Shown here one piece after another: positions 23,479 to 33,822 of a stretch of DNA of 64,000 nucleotides (the stretch's first letter is position 1; every line of letters begins with the position of its first letter). The stretch is from Pholiota molesta (Eukaryota; Basidiomycota; Agaricomycetes; Agaricales; Strophariaceae). The notes beneath the pieces were generated by a model. The model had not been told where the DNA came from and did not search any database. It saw nothing but the letters and a program-made list of their open reading frames with translations. The position numbers and the translations under genes were made by a program. The DNA is taken from contig JACGCK010000054.1 in the NCBI GenBank assembly GCA_014925825.1, positions 186,001 through 250,000 on the forward strand, written 5' to 3'.

Positions 23479-24882
23479 TTACGGAAGAACGTTGAGATAA
23501 TCAAATAACATTCCGGCATGAACGATGAATCCAAGCCGAAACCCGTTGGACTGCGCAGGCGGATTCAGTATGCATCTTGACACATAAAATGTTACTGACT
23601 TGGAATTTCTTCCAACAATCTTCCGGATCATTGTCTTTCAAGGTAACGAGCTGCCACATAAGATGCAAAGCTGCTCCTCCGACAGAAACAACGTAATAGG
23701 CCCGCTCTTGGTGATTCAAATATCCCGCGCCAGCAATGGCAGCCACAAATCCGGCGGCAAATACAGCCAAGATGGGGCGAACATAGCTGCCAAATAGCAA
23801 GGCAGTTGATTTGATGCCTGCGTTGGCATCGTCCTTTTTATCCTACTCAAACGTTTGAGTTTGTAGACTTGAGCGCCGTATGAAATTATCAACTTACCTG
23901 GCAGCCGTAAATGGTGTCATAAACCACAGTCCAGCTATATCAGTAAGAGTCAGATATGCCATTCAAATATAAGAATAATGTCAAATACCAGATAGTTCCC
24001 GCAAAAAATACTATAGGAACCCTATAATCCTGGTCCCTAACTCGGAGAACCCACACCACAATATATCCCCAATTCATGTTGAGGCCTTAGAGAAGGCATC
24101 AGAAAAATAATCCAATAACAGAGTAAGATGGTCGAACCTAACCAGGCTTGAGGCCAATAGGTTAGGCGCTTCATGAGTGGATATAATCCGTGAAGAGGGA
24201 AGATCCCAAAAAGTCCGACCAAAAATCTGTAGGTAGAACGTAAGTTCAGTTCGTATGCGCAGAAAGCAGATGACTCGCATAAAGTGATCCTTGGTGGATG
24301 CAAGAAATGCTATACAGATGCCAACTTCGATAAGAAGACATGTAATTGCACCACCCAATGAAATGGCGCCTGATGCAAGTGGTCTGTTCTTTGTTCTTTC
24401 TACGTAAAATTCAAAGGAGAATACTCAGAACAATTTGCTTATAGGTAGTGAAAAAAAACTCGTACCAACTGAAATCAAAATTCTGAAAATAAGTAATTGA
24501 ACGCTACAAGGAAAAATTCATTACCTTGGCGATCTAGCTCACGATCACATATATCGTTTATGACGCAAGCGGCGGAATGAATTAGAGTGCTCAGCAAGGC
24601 AATCACTGCAATAGTCCATCCGTAATCATGCAAAGGCTGCTTGCTTCGATAACCAGTCATAGTAAGCGCCCAAGCTAAAATGCAGGATGATGTTCAACGG
24701 GAGAAATTGAAAAGAAATAACGGATGTCACTTACCGCAAGGCCAAAAAATAAGTAACTCGCCTGCCGGGAACTTGTGGAGACGATTGAGCTCATAATAGA
24801 GTGCAAACCGGGAGCGATTCTCTACGGCGTCTGGTTGGGGTGGATTTGGCTTGAGTAAAAACGTTTGAGTAGCTTTGGACAT
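23479..24882 (-). CDS. UbiA-family aromatic prenyltransferase, copy 2
   Basis: Paralogue of the gene at 16805-18220 with the same exon plan and the same motifs: NDICDRELD, DRQVERTKNRPLASG, YPLMKRLTYWPQAWLG and a DKKDDANAGIKSTA second motif. The ATG at 24882 (MSKATQTFLL) matches the start of copy 1; an upstream in-frame ATG at 24915 is less likely. The 3-nt exon is at 24466-24468, and the GC-AG intron at 24227-24278. The start-proximal promoter (to about -99) is conserved with copy 1, but everything farther upstream is replaced by the Copia LTR starting at 24981. Exons join without stops, so the gene seems able to make protein; whether it is still expressed is unclear. The duplicated block extends roughly 70 bp on each side of the coding region. 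Confidence 0.88.
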
Positions 24883-24980
24883 TTCGAAATGTGTACTTGG
24901 AGTCTTGGAGCTCATACGGTTGGTCCTTTTGTAGTTACTCTACTGGTTTCATTACAAATATTGTTGGACATACATGTATA

Positions 24981-25363
24981 TGTTAAAAGGTAACCTGTAG
25001 AGACGAAGGCAATATACTCAGACGTGGTACAAACGACTGTATTGTGGATTAAGTACCTGTAGAGACGAAGGCAATATACTAGGTACTGTAAGTAAAGAGA
25101 ATATGAGAACGGGGGAAAATTAGCAGCTCACCTCAGATGTGGTACAAACGACTGAGGTGAGGGGGAAATTGTCTACGGTATATAAATTATTCTACAAGTA
25201 TGTTCAGGGCCACAGAGGGCCGAACATCCGAATGCGCATATAGGCTAACGCTAGCGACAGGAAATGAAAACGGCCAGTGCACTAAGTGCTTTGGCCTTAA
25301 GTGCACGACGCCTAAGCGCATGGATGTCCATAAGTCGCACGGTGTCTCCTCGACATCTCAACA
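24981..25363 (-). repeat. 3' LTR of the Copia element
   Basis: Direct repeat of 30341-30723. Differences seen: C/T at about 25003 and T/C at about 25138. It contains a TATATAA word near 25180 that could serve as the LTR promoter. It ends about 100 bp from the UbiA copy 2 start codon. Confidence 0.97.
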
Positions 25364-25378
25364 CTCCTCCTCACCGTG
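25364..25378 (-). other. Polypurine tract of the Copia element
   Basis: Read on the minus strand, GGTGAGGAGGAG lies directly before the 3' LTR, the expected position of the plus-strand primer for reverse transcription. Confidence 0.7.
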
Positions 25379-25418
25379 CGCTGAGTGCTCCTCCTTTGGG
25401 GAAATTCCATGCGCGAGT

Positions 25419-28400
25419 TTACCGGATGCCGAGGAAGCCTCGTAGTTTGGAAAACTTCGTCCGGTCCAGGGCTTTTGTGAACAGGTCGGCGATGTTGTCG
25501 TTGGTGTTAATATATGATAGCTTGATTTCTTTTGAGTGAACGCGTTCGCGCAAGAAGTGGTATTTGATGTCGACATGTTTGACGCGCTGGTGAAGGGACG
25601 GATCTTCGGAGAGGCTTATCGCTGCGTTGTTATCACATAGGATGGTGGTGGGACCAGACGGAGTGAAGCCGATGCTTGAGAGAAGGGTACGAAGCCATAC
25701 TGCTTCTTTGCAACATTCGTAGGCAGCGGTGTACTCGGCTTCGCAGGACGATGACGCCACGGTTTTCTGTTTTCGGCAATTCCATGAGACGATACCTGAC
25801 CCGAGTGTGAATGCGTAGCCTCCAATACTCCTCCTGGTGTCCAGACAGTTGGCCCAGTCAGAGTCGGTGAAACCAAGTAGTTCTATGGGGTTAGTGCCTC
25901 CAAGTACGAGTTTTAGTTCCCTGGTGCCCTTGAGGTACCGTAGGACGCGAACTGCTGCGTTCCAGTGTGCGTAAGAATAGCAATCAAGGTATTGGGACAG
26001 CTGCTGGACAGCATAAGTGATGTCTAGGCGTGAAGCTATGGCGAGATACAGTAGGCATCCGACGAGTGACCGGTAGGGTAATTTTGCAAGGGCGACGATG
26101 TCTTCTGGGGTGAATTTGGAACGGTCTGGACGGCGAAGCTTGAGGCCAGAGTCCATGGGGGTTTCGACGGGGAAGGCATTCTGTTGACCGAATTGGGAGA
26201 TGAGGCGATCGATAAGAGCTGTCTGAGATAAGGATATGGTGCGGGCATTTCGATCTCGTGAAATCGCGATTCCGACGAGCTGTTTGACTTCACCTAGATC
26301 GGAGATTGTCCAGATTTCCTTCATTTGAGATTTGAAGGTGTTATTTGCTTCCGGGGAATTTGCGATTGATAGAAAATCATCGACATGTACTGCCGCAATC
26401 ACAGTGCCACTAGCGTCGTTTCTGTAGTAAATACAGGACTCACAGGAGAGCCGGGTAAAGCCCCATGAAATCATGGCATCGTTCATGGTTTTGTTCCATA
26501 TGCGTCCCGCCTGCTTCATGCCGTAAAGTCCACGCTGCAGTTTCCACACCCAGTCCTCTTTTCCAGCTTCTTCGAAACCTTCGGGTTGCTCCATATATTG
26601 GACTTCGTCATTGGGAAGGAGTCCGTAGAGGAAGGCAGTCTTGATATCGATTTGTTGGGCGTCCCAATCGAGGACTCCTGCGAGATGGAGAAGAATTCGC
26701 CAGGATTCCATACGCGCCGTTGGTGATGTAGTGCTGGTGTAGTCAACGCCGTACCGCTGCTCGTAGCCTTTGAATACGAATCGAACTTTTCGGCGAATGA
26801 GAATATTGAGGTTGTTTAGTTTGTTTCGGAGGACGGCTTTGCAGTGGCGAACTTTGTACCCGGCAGGAATTGCTGAACGAGGGACTAAAACGTAGACACC
26901 CATCTCCTTTAACGAATCACATTCCTCCTTGAACGCAGCAGCCCATTCCGCGGCTTTGAGTTTCGGTCGTCTTTGGGAATCAGCCCAGTCCTTGGGTTCA
27001 CTGTCTGGTGTGAAGCTTTGGGGGTCAATGTTTGAGGTGTCTGATATAGCTGATAAGATTCTATCGATTCGTTCAGCACTCGGGACATCTTTGTCGTCAA
27101 GGGAGAGATGTTTGAATACTTGGGCAACCTCTTCCATAGGGTCGTCTGCTACTCGTGTATCTCCAGGCTGGCAGAGGTTTTCACGAGCCTCTTGATCAAT
27201 TGCGGTTGGCTCGTTCCGTAACTCCTCCTGACGTATATCCTCCAGCCGCTTCCTCTGCCTCTCAGCCTTTTTCTCTTCCTTGCGTAAACGGCTCTCGGCA
27301 ACCTCTTGCCTAACCTGATCCATCCGTGATAGTCTCTTATCAGCTGGTGCGGCGTTCGCAACGCGCGTAGATCTCCGAGGTGTGGCTGGCGCGACTGGAT
27401 TAGGCGCCGGATTTGGTTCGGGATCAGGGACAGGTAGCGGATCACGGAGATTTCGGGGAAGTAACTCCTCTTCATCATCGTCAAAGTCGATGGGACAGGC
27501 AGTGGCATCCTTTGAGATTTCGGTGAGAGGAGATGGGGTAGATGGCACAGGTATGTTGGTTGTGGCAGTGGAATGTTCTTCGTGGCTTTCGATGAAGCGG
27601 ACGTGATATGAGGAGTAGATTTGGCGATTTCCACGGTGGTAGCACCTATATGACTTCGACTTTATGTCATAGCCGATTAGGATGCATTCAATGGACCGGT
27701 CGTAGATTTTGGGGTTGTTCCGATTCTGGATGAGTACGAAACAGCGGCAGCCAATTTCGCGCATATAGGAATAATCCGGGGCACGGCCATGCCATGCTTC
27801 CCATCCAGATATGCCATTGAGTGATTGAATGGGAGTGCGTTTGTGAAGGTGGGATGCCGTGAGATAGAACTCGACCCAGAGGTCAGCTGGAGCATTAGCA
27901 TAATTGCGCATTGCGCGTGCTTTACCCATAAGTGTGCGATGTAATCGTTCAACGCGTCCGTTATGGGCTGATGTGTAGGGTGCTGTAAGTCGCTGGTCGG
28001 AGCCACGGGTAGCAAGCCATGCATCCATTTCATTTGATTTTAGTTCTCCATTGTCCGTGATGAATATGTTGAGTTTCTCGCCCGTTGAATTTTCTTGGAG
28101 TGTTGTCCAAGCTTTTAGTTCAGGAAAAGCATCGCTCTTAAGCCTTAATGGAATGCTCCAGTGGTTGCTCGTATAATCATCAATTATATTCATGATATAG
28201 CGGTAGCCTCCTCGAGCTTCAACGTCGCTCGGCCCTGTTAAATCCACCCACACCTTCTCTAGCCTCCGCTCCGCTCTATGTCCCTTCCCTTCCTGACGCT
28301 TCTTTGGTACGCTAGTCCGTGTCTGTTTTCCAAAGATACAGGATTCGCATTTAGAAGGGCGTGCAGATGCAGGGGCTGGGGACATACCTTTCACCGCGCC

Positions 28401-30218
28401 TTTGCGAGCCATGTTATCGAGAATCTGGTAGCTGGGGTGGCCTAAGCGGCGGTGCCAGGTTTCCAGACCCGGAGAAGGCGTCACGGAAAGTGCGTGCTCG
28501 GCTTGAGCAGTGTGAAGGTTGAGGGCATAAAGCTTGGACGAAAGGAATGATCCGCGTGCGACAACGGCTCCTGCGTGGTTGGTAAACCAGCAAGTGTCAT
28601 GGCTAAAATGCGAGTCGATGCGGGAATCGTTTGCGAGGGCGCCGATGGATAGCAGGCGTACTGTGGCTTGTGGAATGTAGAGGACATCTCTGAGGATGAG
28701 ATAGTTTCCGCGGGAAATGCGAAGCTTGACATCGCCTATGGCGGAGGCTTCGATGGAAGATCCATTGATTCCGCGCACGCGGCGATCGTGAATAGGGCGT
28801 AGTGTAGCGAAGTCGTCGTGCTCAGGAGTGATATGGCAGGTGGCACCTGAGTCAGCATAGAAAGGGAATTTTTGGAGGGATAGTGGAGTGCGCTTGCTCT
28901 GGTTGAGGGCGTCTGTAGAAATGTTGGCAGTGTCAATTTCGCGGACTTGAGTGTTCCAATCGATTGTTGCTTTGAGTACGGCGGGTTGCCAGAGCAATGA
29001 TGGATCCGGTCGAGGTAAGGCGATTTCATCTGAGTCCAACAGATTTCCGTGGAGATAAGCGTCGCGGATCGAAGGGGCTTCTATAGCAGACATTGCGTGG
29101 TCTTCGAGCGCTTCCGTGGAGAGAATTTCTTCGAAATCGTCGGGGTTGAATGAGGGTGAATCCGTGTCTGTGGAAGGGAGTCCGGCAAAAGCAATGATGT
29201 CTTCATTAGGTGGGTCGACGTAGACCATGAACGCCCTGCCGTTTTTGTCAACTCCTGTAACAGCAATCTTCCCTGGGGCTGCTTGTTGAGAGGCGGCGGC
29301 GGTCTTTGCTCCTCCTCCTCCGCCGAACTTCTTTCCTCTTTCCGCCTCGTAATCAGCCTGTTTCTGCGCTTTAGACTCAGCAATTGTCTTGCCAGCCATC
29401 CCACCACCTTCCTGGATGCAATAGCGCGAGATATGGCGGGGTTTTTTGCAGTTGGAGCAGATCTTGGGCTGGGTATTATGGTTGACGGCGGCGAGGGCAA
29501 TGGAGTTGGTTTGGGGGCGATTCTGATCACCTAGGAGAAGCTGGAGATCCTGCTCGAGGTAATCGAGCGCGCGGTCGGATTCGAAAGGTTTGTCCTTCGT
29601 CGCAGCTTGCATATCTCGTTGAATTATCGCGCGCGTGTGCTCGTGCCCGGGGCCAAGTCCCATCAGGAACGCAATGTTAACGAGCGTCTCCTCAGAGATT
29701 CCACCGGGCATTCGAAAAGCGCGTCGGATATCTTCGCGAACCTTCCGAGCAATCGTGACCTGGTCCTTGTCGTGAGGAATACGCGTGGCGAGGGCACCTT
29801 GAATGAGATTCGCTTGACGGACAGGACCTTCAGCGAGGTGTAAGGCTTCGAGCGTCTCCCAGCACTTCCGTGCAGATATGATATCCTCCAGTAAGTCGCG
29901 TTCCACCTGAGCGCAGTTGCGGTTGATATAGGCGCGTGCGGCGCAATCGTTCGTCTCCCAATTTCGGAAAGCGGTTGGATGCACGGTCTTGTCTGGAGGA
30001 GGATATTTGGACGGGTCCTTGATGTGGGTTCCTAGGCCAGACATGTCGAGGTCGTCGCGGATGTGTGCACTCCAAGCCTTCCAGTTTGCTTTGGTTTTGT
30101 CGAGGGCATCGCCGTTAAATGTGAAGTTGATGCGCTTCTCGGCGACAATGGGTTTAACAGCGTCGTTGGGATCGACGACGGAGGAAGGAGACGACGCAGT
30201 TGCAGAGGGGTTCGTCAT
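25419..30218 (-). CDS. Copia Gag-Pol polyprotein
   Basis: A 1599-residue uninterrupted polyprotein (ATG at 30218). In order: Gag with a CCHC zinc knuckle CSNCKKPRHISRYC (about residues 254-267); aspartic protease FYADSGATCH (catalytic Asp about 455); GAG-pre-integrase WHRRLGHPS with the CESC zinc pair; integrase core with DLTGP, ITDNG and the Glu in HNGRVERLHRT; reverse transcriptase with IDIKTAFLYG and the catalytic HVDDF box (the usual Tyr of YVDD is His); RNase H with FTDSDWA, SSCEAEYTA and CDNNAA; and the terminal ADLFTKAL. Integrase before reverse transcriptase defines the Copia order. Gag and Pol are in one frame with no frameshift. All catalytic residues are present, so the element may be autonomous. 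Confidence 0.98.
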   Translation of the reverse strand: MTNPSATASSPSSVVDPNDAVKPIVAEKRINFTFNGDALDKTKANWKAWSAHIRDDLDMSGLGTHIKDPSKYPPPDKTVHPTAFRNWETNDCAARAYINRNCAQVERDLLEDIISARKCWETLEALHLAEGPVRQANLIQGALATRIPHDKDQVTIARKVREDIRRAFRMPGGISEETLVNIAFLMGLGPGHEHTRAIIQRDMQAATKDKPFESDRALDYLEQDLQLLLGDQNRPQTNSIALAAVNHNTQPKICSNCKKPRHISRYCIQEGGGMAGKTIAESKAQKQADYEAERGKKFGGGGGAKTAAASQQAAPGKIAVTGVDKNGRAFMVYVDPPNEDIIAFAGLPSTDTDSPSFNPDDFEEILSTEALEDHAMSAIEAPSIRDAYLHGNLLDSDEIALPRPDPSLLWQPAVLKATIDWNTQVREIDTANISTDALNQSKRTPLSLQKFPFYADSGATCHITPEHDDFATLRPIHDRRVRGINGSSIEASAIGDVKLRISRGNYLILRDVLYIPQATVRLLSIGALANDSRIDSHFSHDTCWFTNHAGAVVARGSFLSSKLYALNLHTAQAEHALSVTPSPGLETWHRRLGHPSYQILDNMARKGAVKGMSPAPASARPSKCESCIFGKQTRTSVPKKRQEGKGHRAERRLEKVWVDLTGPSDVEARGGYRYIMNIIDDYTSNHWSIPLRLKSDAFPELKAWTTLQENSTGEKLNIFITDNGELKSNEMDAWLATRGSDQRLTAPYTSAHNGRVERLHRTLMGKARAMRNYANAPADLWVEFYLTASHLHKRTPIQSLNGISGWEAWHGRAPDYSYMREIGCRCFVLIQNRNNPKIYDRSIECILIGYDIKSKSYRCYHRGNRQIYSSYHVRFIESHEEHSTATTNIPVPSTPSPLTEISKDATACPIDFDDDEEELLPRNLRDPLPVPDPEPNPAPNPVAPATPRRSTRVANAAPADKRLSRMDQVRQEVAESRLRKEEKKAERQRKRLEDIRQEELRNEPTAIDQEARENLCQPGDTRVADDPMEEVAQVFKHLSLDDKDVPSAERIDRILSAISDTSNIDPQSFTPDSEPKDWADSQRRPKLKAAEWAAAFKEECDSLKEMGVYVLVPRSAIPAGYKVRHCKAVLRNKLNNLNILIRRKVRFVFKGYEQRYGVDYTSTTSPTARMESWRILLHLAGVLDWDAQQIDIKTAFLYGLLPNDEVQYMEQPEGFEEAGKEDWVWKLQRGLYGMKQAGRIWNKTMNDAMISWGFTRLSCESCIYYRNDASGTVIAAVHVDDFLSIANSPEANNTFKSQMKEIWTISDLGEVKQLVGIAISRDRNARTISLSQTALIDRLISQFGQQNAFPVETPMDSGLKLRRPDRSKFTPEDIVALAKLPYRSLVGCLLYLAIASRLDITYAVQQLSQYLDCYSYAHWNAAVRVLRYLKGTRELKLVLGGTNPIELLGFTDSDWANCLDTRRSIGGYAFTLGSGIVSWNCRKQKTVASSSCEAEYTAAYECCKEAVWLRTLLSSIGFTPSGPTTILCDNNAAISLSEDPSLHQRVKHVDIKYHFLRERVHSKEIKLSYINTNDNIADLFTKALDRTKFSKLRGFLGIR

Positions 30219-30327
30219 GATAGAGATTTAATGGTTTGGGGGTTCGAAAAATGGACGCGAAGGAATGCAGTAGGAGCGAGGATGCGTCAGTTGAGAAGTG
30301 TACGTCGTCGGGATTTCCTTTTAATTA

Positions 30328-30340
30328 TAGGCCCATAACC
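30328..30340 (-). other. Primer-binding site of the Copia element (initiator tRNA-Met half-molecule type)
   Basis: Immediately inside the 5' LTR, the minus strand reads GGTTATGGGCCT. This is complementary to the anticodon arm of eukaryotic initiator tRNA-Met (GGCCCATAACC on the plus strand), not to a tRNA 3' end. That is the arrangement known from Drosophila copia, where a cleaved tRNA half primes synthesis. Confidence 0.8.
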
Positions 30341-30723
30341 TGTTAAAAGGTAACCTGTAGAGATGAAGGCAATATACTCAGACGTGGTACAAACGACTGT
30401 ATTGTGGATTAAGTACCTGTAGAGACGAAGGCAATATACTAGGTACTGTAAGTAAAGAGAATATGAGAACGGGGGAAAATTAGCAGCTCACCTCAGACGT
30501 GGTACAAACGACTGAGGTGAGGGGGAAATTGTCTACGGTATATAAATTATTCTACAAGTATGTTCAGGGCCACAGAGGGCCGAACATCCGAATGCGCATA
30601 TAGGCTAACGCTAGCGACAGGAAATGAAAACGGCCAGTGCACTAAGTGCTTTGGCCTTAAGTGCACGACGCCTAAGCGCATGGATGTCCATAAGTCGCAC
30701 GGTGTCTCCTCGACATCTCAACA
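30341..30723 (-). repeat. 5' LTR of the Copia element
   Basis: Copy of 24981-25363, ending in the 5-bp target duplication GTATA at 30724. Transcription of the element would start here and run leftwards. Confidence 0.97.
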
Positions 30724-30739
30724 GTATAGTGACAGTGAC

Positions 30740-31350
30740 CGAATGGTAGTCTGAGGGTACAAATGCGGTTTTGTTTCTGGTATTCTACATCCGCATGAAT
30801 GCTCACCGCCCGCGGCCAATAGGCTCAGCGGATAAAAGCACCTATCCATTTGCATAGAGGTACATAGGAGCTATATAATTCATTTCACATTATCAAAAAT
30901 TCTGCCTTCACCTGTACCTAGCGCCCAGCCTGGCCCGTGCACGCCGAGTGCGTTCCCCTTAACCAGTCTGAGGCTGCATCTATGTTATCAAAATAGAACT
31001 TCAATTTTTTGGCAAGCTTCTACCACAGAGTCGCTATAGATGCAAGGGGAAAGGCTGTGTAGCGTCTGTGCTGGCATCTGTACCACATCCCAGTCTGTGC
31101 GTCTCCACAGGCGCTCTTTGGGCGCTCTTGCGTTGCGCAAACAGTGGTTGTGCTATTTGAAGCATATAGTAATATCGTTGAACTTGGGACACCGGCAAGA
31201 CACCGGTGTCCTGATGTTGGATGTATCATCATGTAGCCACCATGTTGTCGCAACCGCTGAATCTCGATATTGGGCGTGGCGTGGCATAAATTACTAGGTG
31301 CCGTGCTATAATTATGCCATCCTTATAGGGCAATATTTAAATATAACCTA
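30740..31350. repeat. Dispersed repeat R1, compact copy
   Basis: About 610 bp, matching both ends of the 21540-22770 copy and, at its 3' end, 13030-13205. The Copia element inserted at its left edge. Confidence 0.7.
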
Positions 31351-31593
31351 GTCTCTCAGACTCCTAGTCTCCCGTAGGCAGACTCCGATATTCACGTAAG
31401 CTTTGATGATGAGTCGATTTAGGTGTTCATGATTTTGAATCGCATGTTCACACCCGTGTGTAACAACCACCGCCGAGAAGCCCCGAAAGCAGAAAGAGCG
31501 TATGGGTGGTGCGGTTGCCGAGCGGGATGTATGAAAGCCGGAGGAGGACGCGATTGATCAGCAGAATTCCATACACTTCGCTGCCATTCTTCC

Positions 31594-31606
31594 ACCGCCG
31601 CCACCA

Positions 31607-31637
<31 letters not shown>
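31594..31637. repeat. CCA/CAT trinucleotide repeat at a start codon
   Basis: A run of CCACCA and CATCATCAT units ends directly at the ATG of the dienelactone hydrolase gene, in its 5' untranslated region. Confidence 0.9.
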
Positions 31638-32865
31638 GAGCTTCTGCGAGCACTGCATTAAAGGTGAGCATCTTGGCTGTTGCTGATGTCTGAGCGTGGC
31701 TGGATGGATGTCGTACGGACAAAAGATCGAAAGTGGTTGTTGGTCAGACATTGTGGCGGAGTGCATTCTATTGGTGTTGGAGACAAGGGCGACGTTGATC
31801 ACACCCTGGTTGGACGAATAAAGCAGAATACTAACATGATCTCTTATTCCCGTAGGCGTCACCCACGAGGGTACCCCTAAAGGTAGGCCCACAAGCGCTC
31901 ACCAGGCGCATCCAATTTACGTCGATACAACCACCAGGAAAATTTGAGACGATCGGCGGTGTTTACACCTACGTTGCCACCCCCACCGTGGACTATCCAA
32001 AGGACAAGGCCATCCTGTTTCTGACTGATGTTTTCGGGCCTCAGTTTATCAACGCTCAGGTAGGTCCTTGCTTCACTGTGGGGATGATGATGTCGACATT
32101 ATGCCGTTATGAATAACGCGATATCTAATCTAAGCTCTCATGCTGGTTCTTTTTGTAATCTAATCTTTCTCTCACACAGCTCCTTGCCGATGACTTTGCC
32201 GCTAACGGATTCAAGGTGATCAACTGCTCTTCCATAGTGGCCCTCCTCTATGTTGCGTGCTGACGTGCTATTGAATAGGTCTATGCCCCCGACATCCTGA
32301 ACGGCGACCCCGTCCCCACCTCTGCATTCGACCCCGGCAGCGACTTTGACTTGGGCAATTGGTTCCCCACGCACACCCAGGCGCACACGCGCCCCACGAT
32401 CGACAAGGTCGTCAACGCGCTCAAGGCTGAAGGGATCACCACTTTCGGCGCGACCGGATACTGCTTCGGCGGTAAGTGCCCCTTCATACGATTCCGGCGC
32501 TTCTTTACCTACTGGACGCACCAGCCCGTTACGTTTTCGACCTCGCCTTCGACAACGTCATCAAAGTCAGCGTCGTCTCGCACCCCTCTCTCCTCAAGGT
32601 CCCCGACGATCTCGAGAAGTACGTGCAGACCTCAAAAGCGCCCCTCCTTATCAACTCGTGCACGACGGACTCGCAGTTCCCGCTTGAGGTGCAGCCCAAG
32701 GCCGACGAGATCTTTGCCAAGTTCGAGCCCGGCTACAAGCGGGAGTACTTTGAGGGTTTGACGCATGGCTTCGCGGTGCGTGGAGACATGAGCGACCCCA
32801 AACAGAAGGCGGGCAAGGAGGGCGCGTTCAAGGCTGCTGTTGAGTGGTTCATGGCTAAGCTCTGA
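31636..32865 (+). CDS. Dienelactone hydrolase family protein
   Basis: Alpha/beta-hydrolase of the carboxymethylenebutenolidase type; family members open lactone rings in aromatic breakdown or act on related esters. ATG at 31636 (MSFCEHCIKG), six exons, 248 residues. Features: N-terminal CEHCIKGVTHEGTPKG typical of fungal members; oxyanion region TDVFGPQFIN; nucleophile Cys133 in GYCFGARY, where the intron with donor at 32471 splits the elbow; Asp184 in CTTDSQFP; His216 in THGFAVRG. This is a complete Cys-Asp-His triad at normal length. All introns are consensus GT-AG. It may belong to general metabolism; its place near UbiA and monooxygenase genes is compatible with, but no proof of, a shared aromatic pathway. 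Confidence 0.93.
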
Positions 32866-33822
32866 GTGGGAGTTGGAGAAGGATATTATTTAAAGGAAAT
32901 CTCTTATGTTATATATGTTGCGAATCTGAATTGGTTTGGGTTGTAAACTCATGTGGCTATGGACAATGTATAAGCCCGTCTGAAAGGCTTCTCGATGACT
33001 ATCGCGGAGAGTGAATGCATTGCATCATCGTTTGGACTGGTTTATGCACGGGCGCTTATTTGTGATCGTACCTTGTCATAATAAATGCAGTCTTATCGGA
33101 ACGAAATACTGACTAGTACTGGTTTACTCTGTCCAAAGTTTACAAGTAAATCATTGAGTATGTAGACGTATGTAGATGTAATAAACAAAAAAATAAATTT
33201 AATGAGAGTCGATGAAAGGCCGTGTGATAGAAGGAGTAAAAGTCATCAGTACTGGGTGCGTCAAAACCCTCTTGGGGAAAAAGCTACCAGACTGATTTGT
33301 GGTGTACGTATCAATTCAATAGAAAGAATATAGTACAGAAGGCATTGTGACTGGCTCGTATAGCCAATTTCGCAGTCATCCTTATTTTGTTTATATAAGT
33401 TGACTGCGGAAGGTTAGCGCTGGATGCGGACGCGGGGTATCCTGAGCCGCTTACCTGCGGCCTAAATGCAGAAATTTGGAGCTACGACCGCATATCACGG
33501 AAGGTGAACTTATACATATACGTGCACTCAGAATCGCGGGGCCATATTGGTTGCGCATCCCAGTCACGAATCTATTCACTTTAACTACTTAGTTTCAGTA
33601 CAGGATGTTCGATCCACTTCGGGGGAGGGACAGGAGCCTTTGATGGGCGCCAGTACTTAAGACTCGGTTTTCAATTACAGATCTGATTGGCAGTATTTAT
33701 TATTTATGTACTCGAATAATCGGCAAGACTGTGACGCACAGTCATTCTATCTCTACTGGATGATACTGACTAACTCTAGGGCCTTCATTGAATTTATAGA
33801 TAAAACGGGGTTTTCGCTATAT
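32866..33822. other. Intergenic region
   Basis: Convergent spacer between the hydrolase and the third P450. AT-rich; nothing recognisable. Confidence 0.5.

Larger units (their letters stand above)
24981..30723 (-). mobile_element. Full-length Ty1/Copia LTR retrotransposon
   Basis: Complete 5743-bp element on the minus strand. LTRs at 24981-25363 and 30341-30723 are each 383 bp, begin TG and end CA, and differ at only two positions that I can find. The 5-bp target duplication GTATA lies at 24976-24980 and 30724-30728. The single open frame encodes all Gag-Pol domains in Copia order. The near-identity of the LTRs and the unbroken frame indicate a recent, possibly still active insertion. Confidence 0.98.

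Noticed and set aside
29830..30338. Plus-strand open frames across the Copia 5' region
   Set aside because: Shadows of the Gag coding sequence with no own features.
30328..30340. tRNA-Met gene fragment (GGCCCATAACC)
   Set aside because: No cloverleaf around it; it lies exactly at the primer-binding site of the Copia element.
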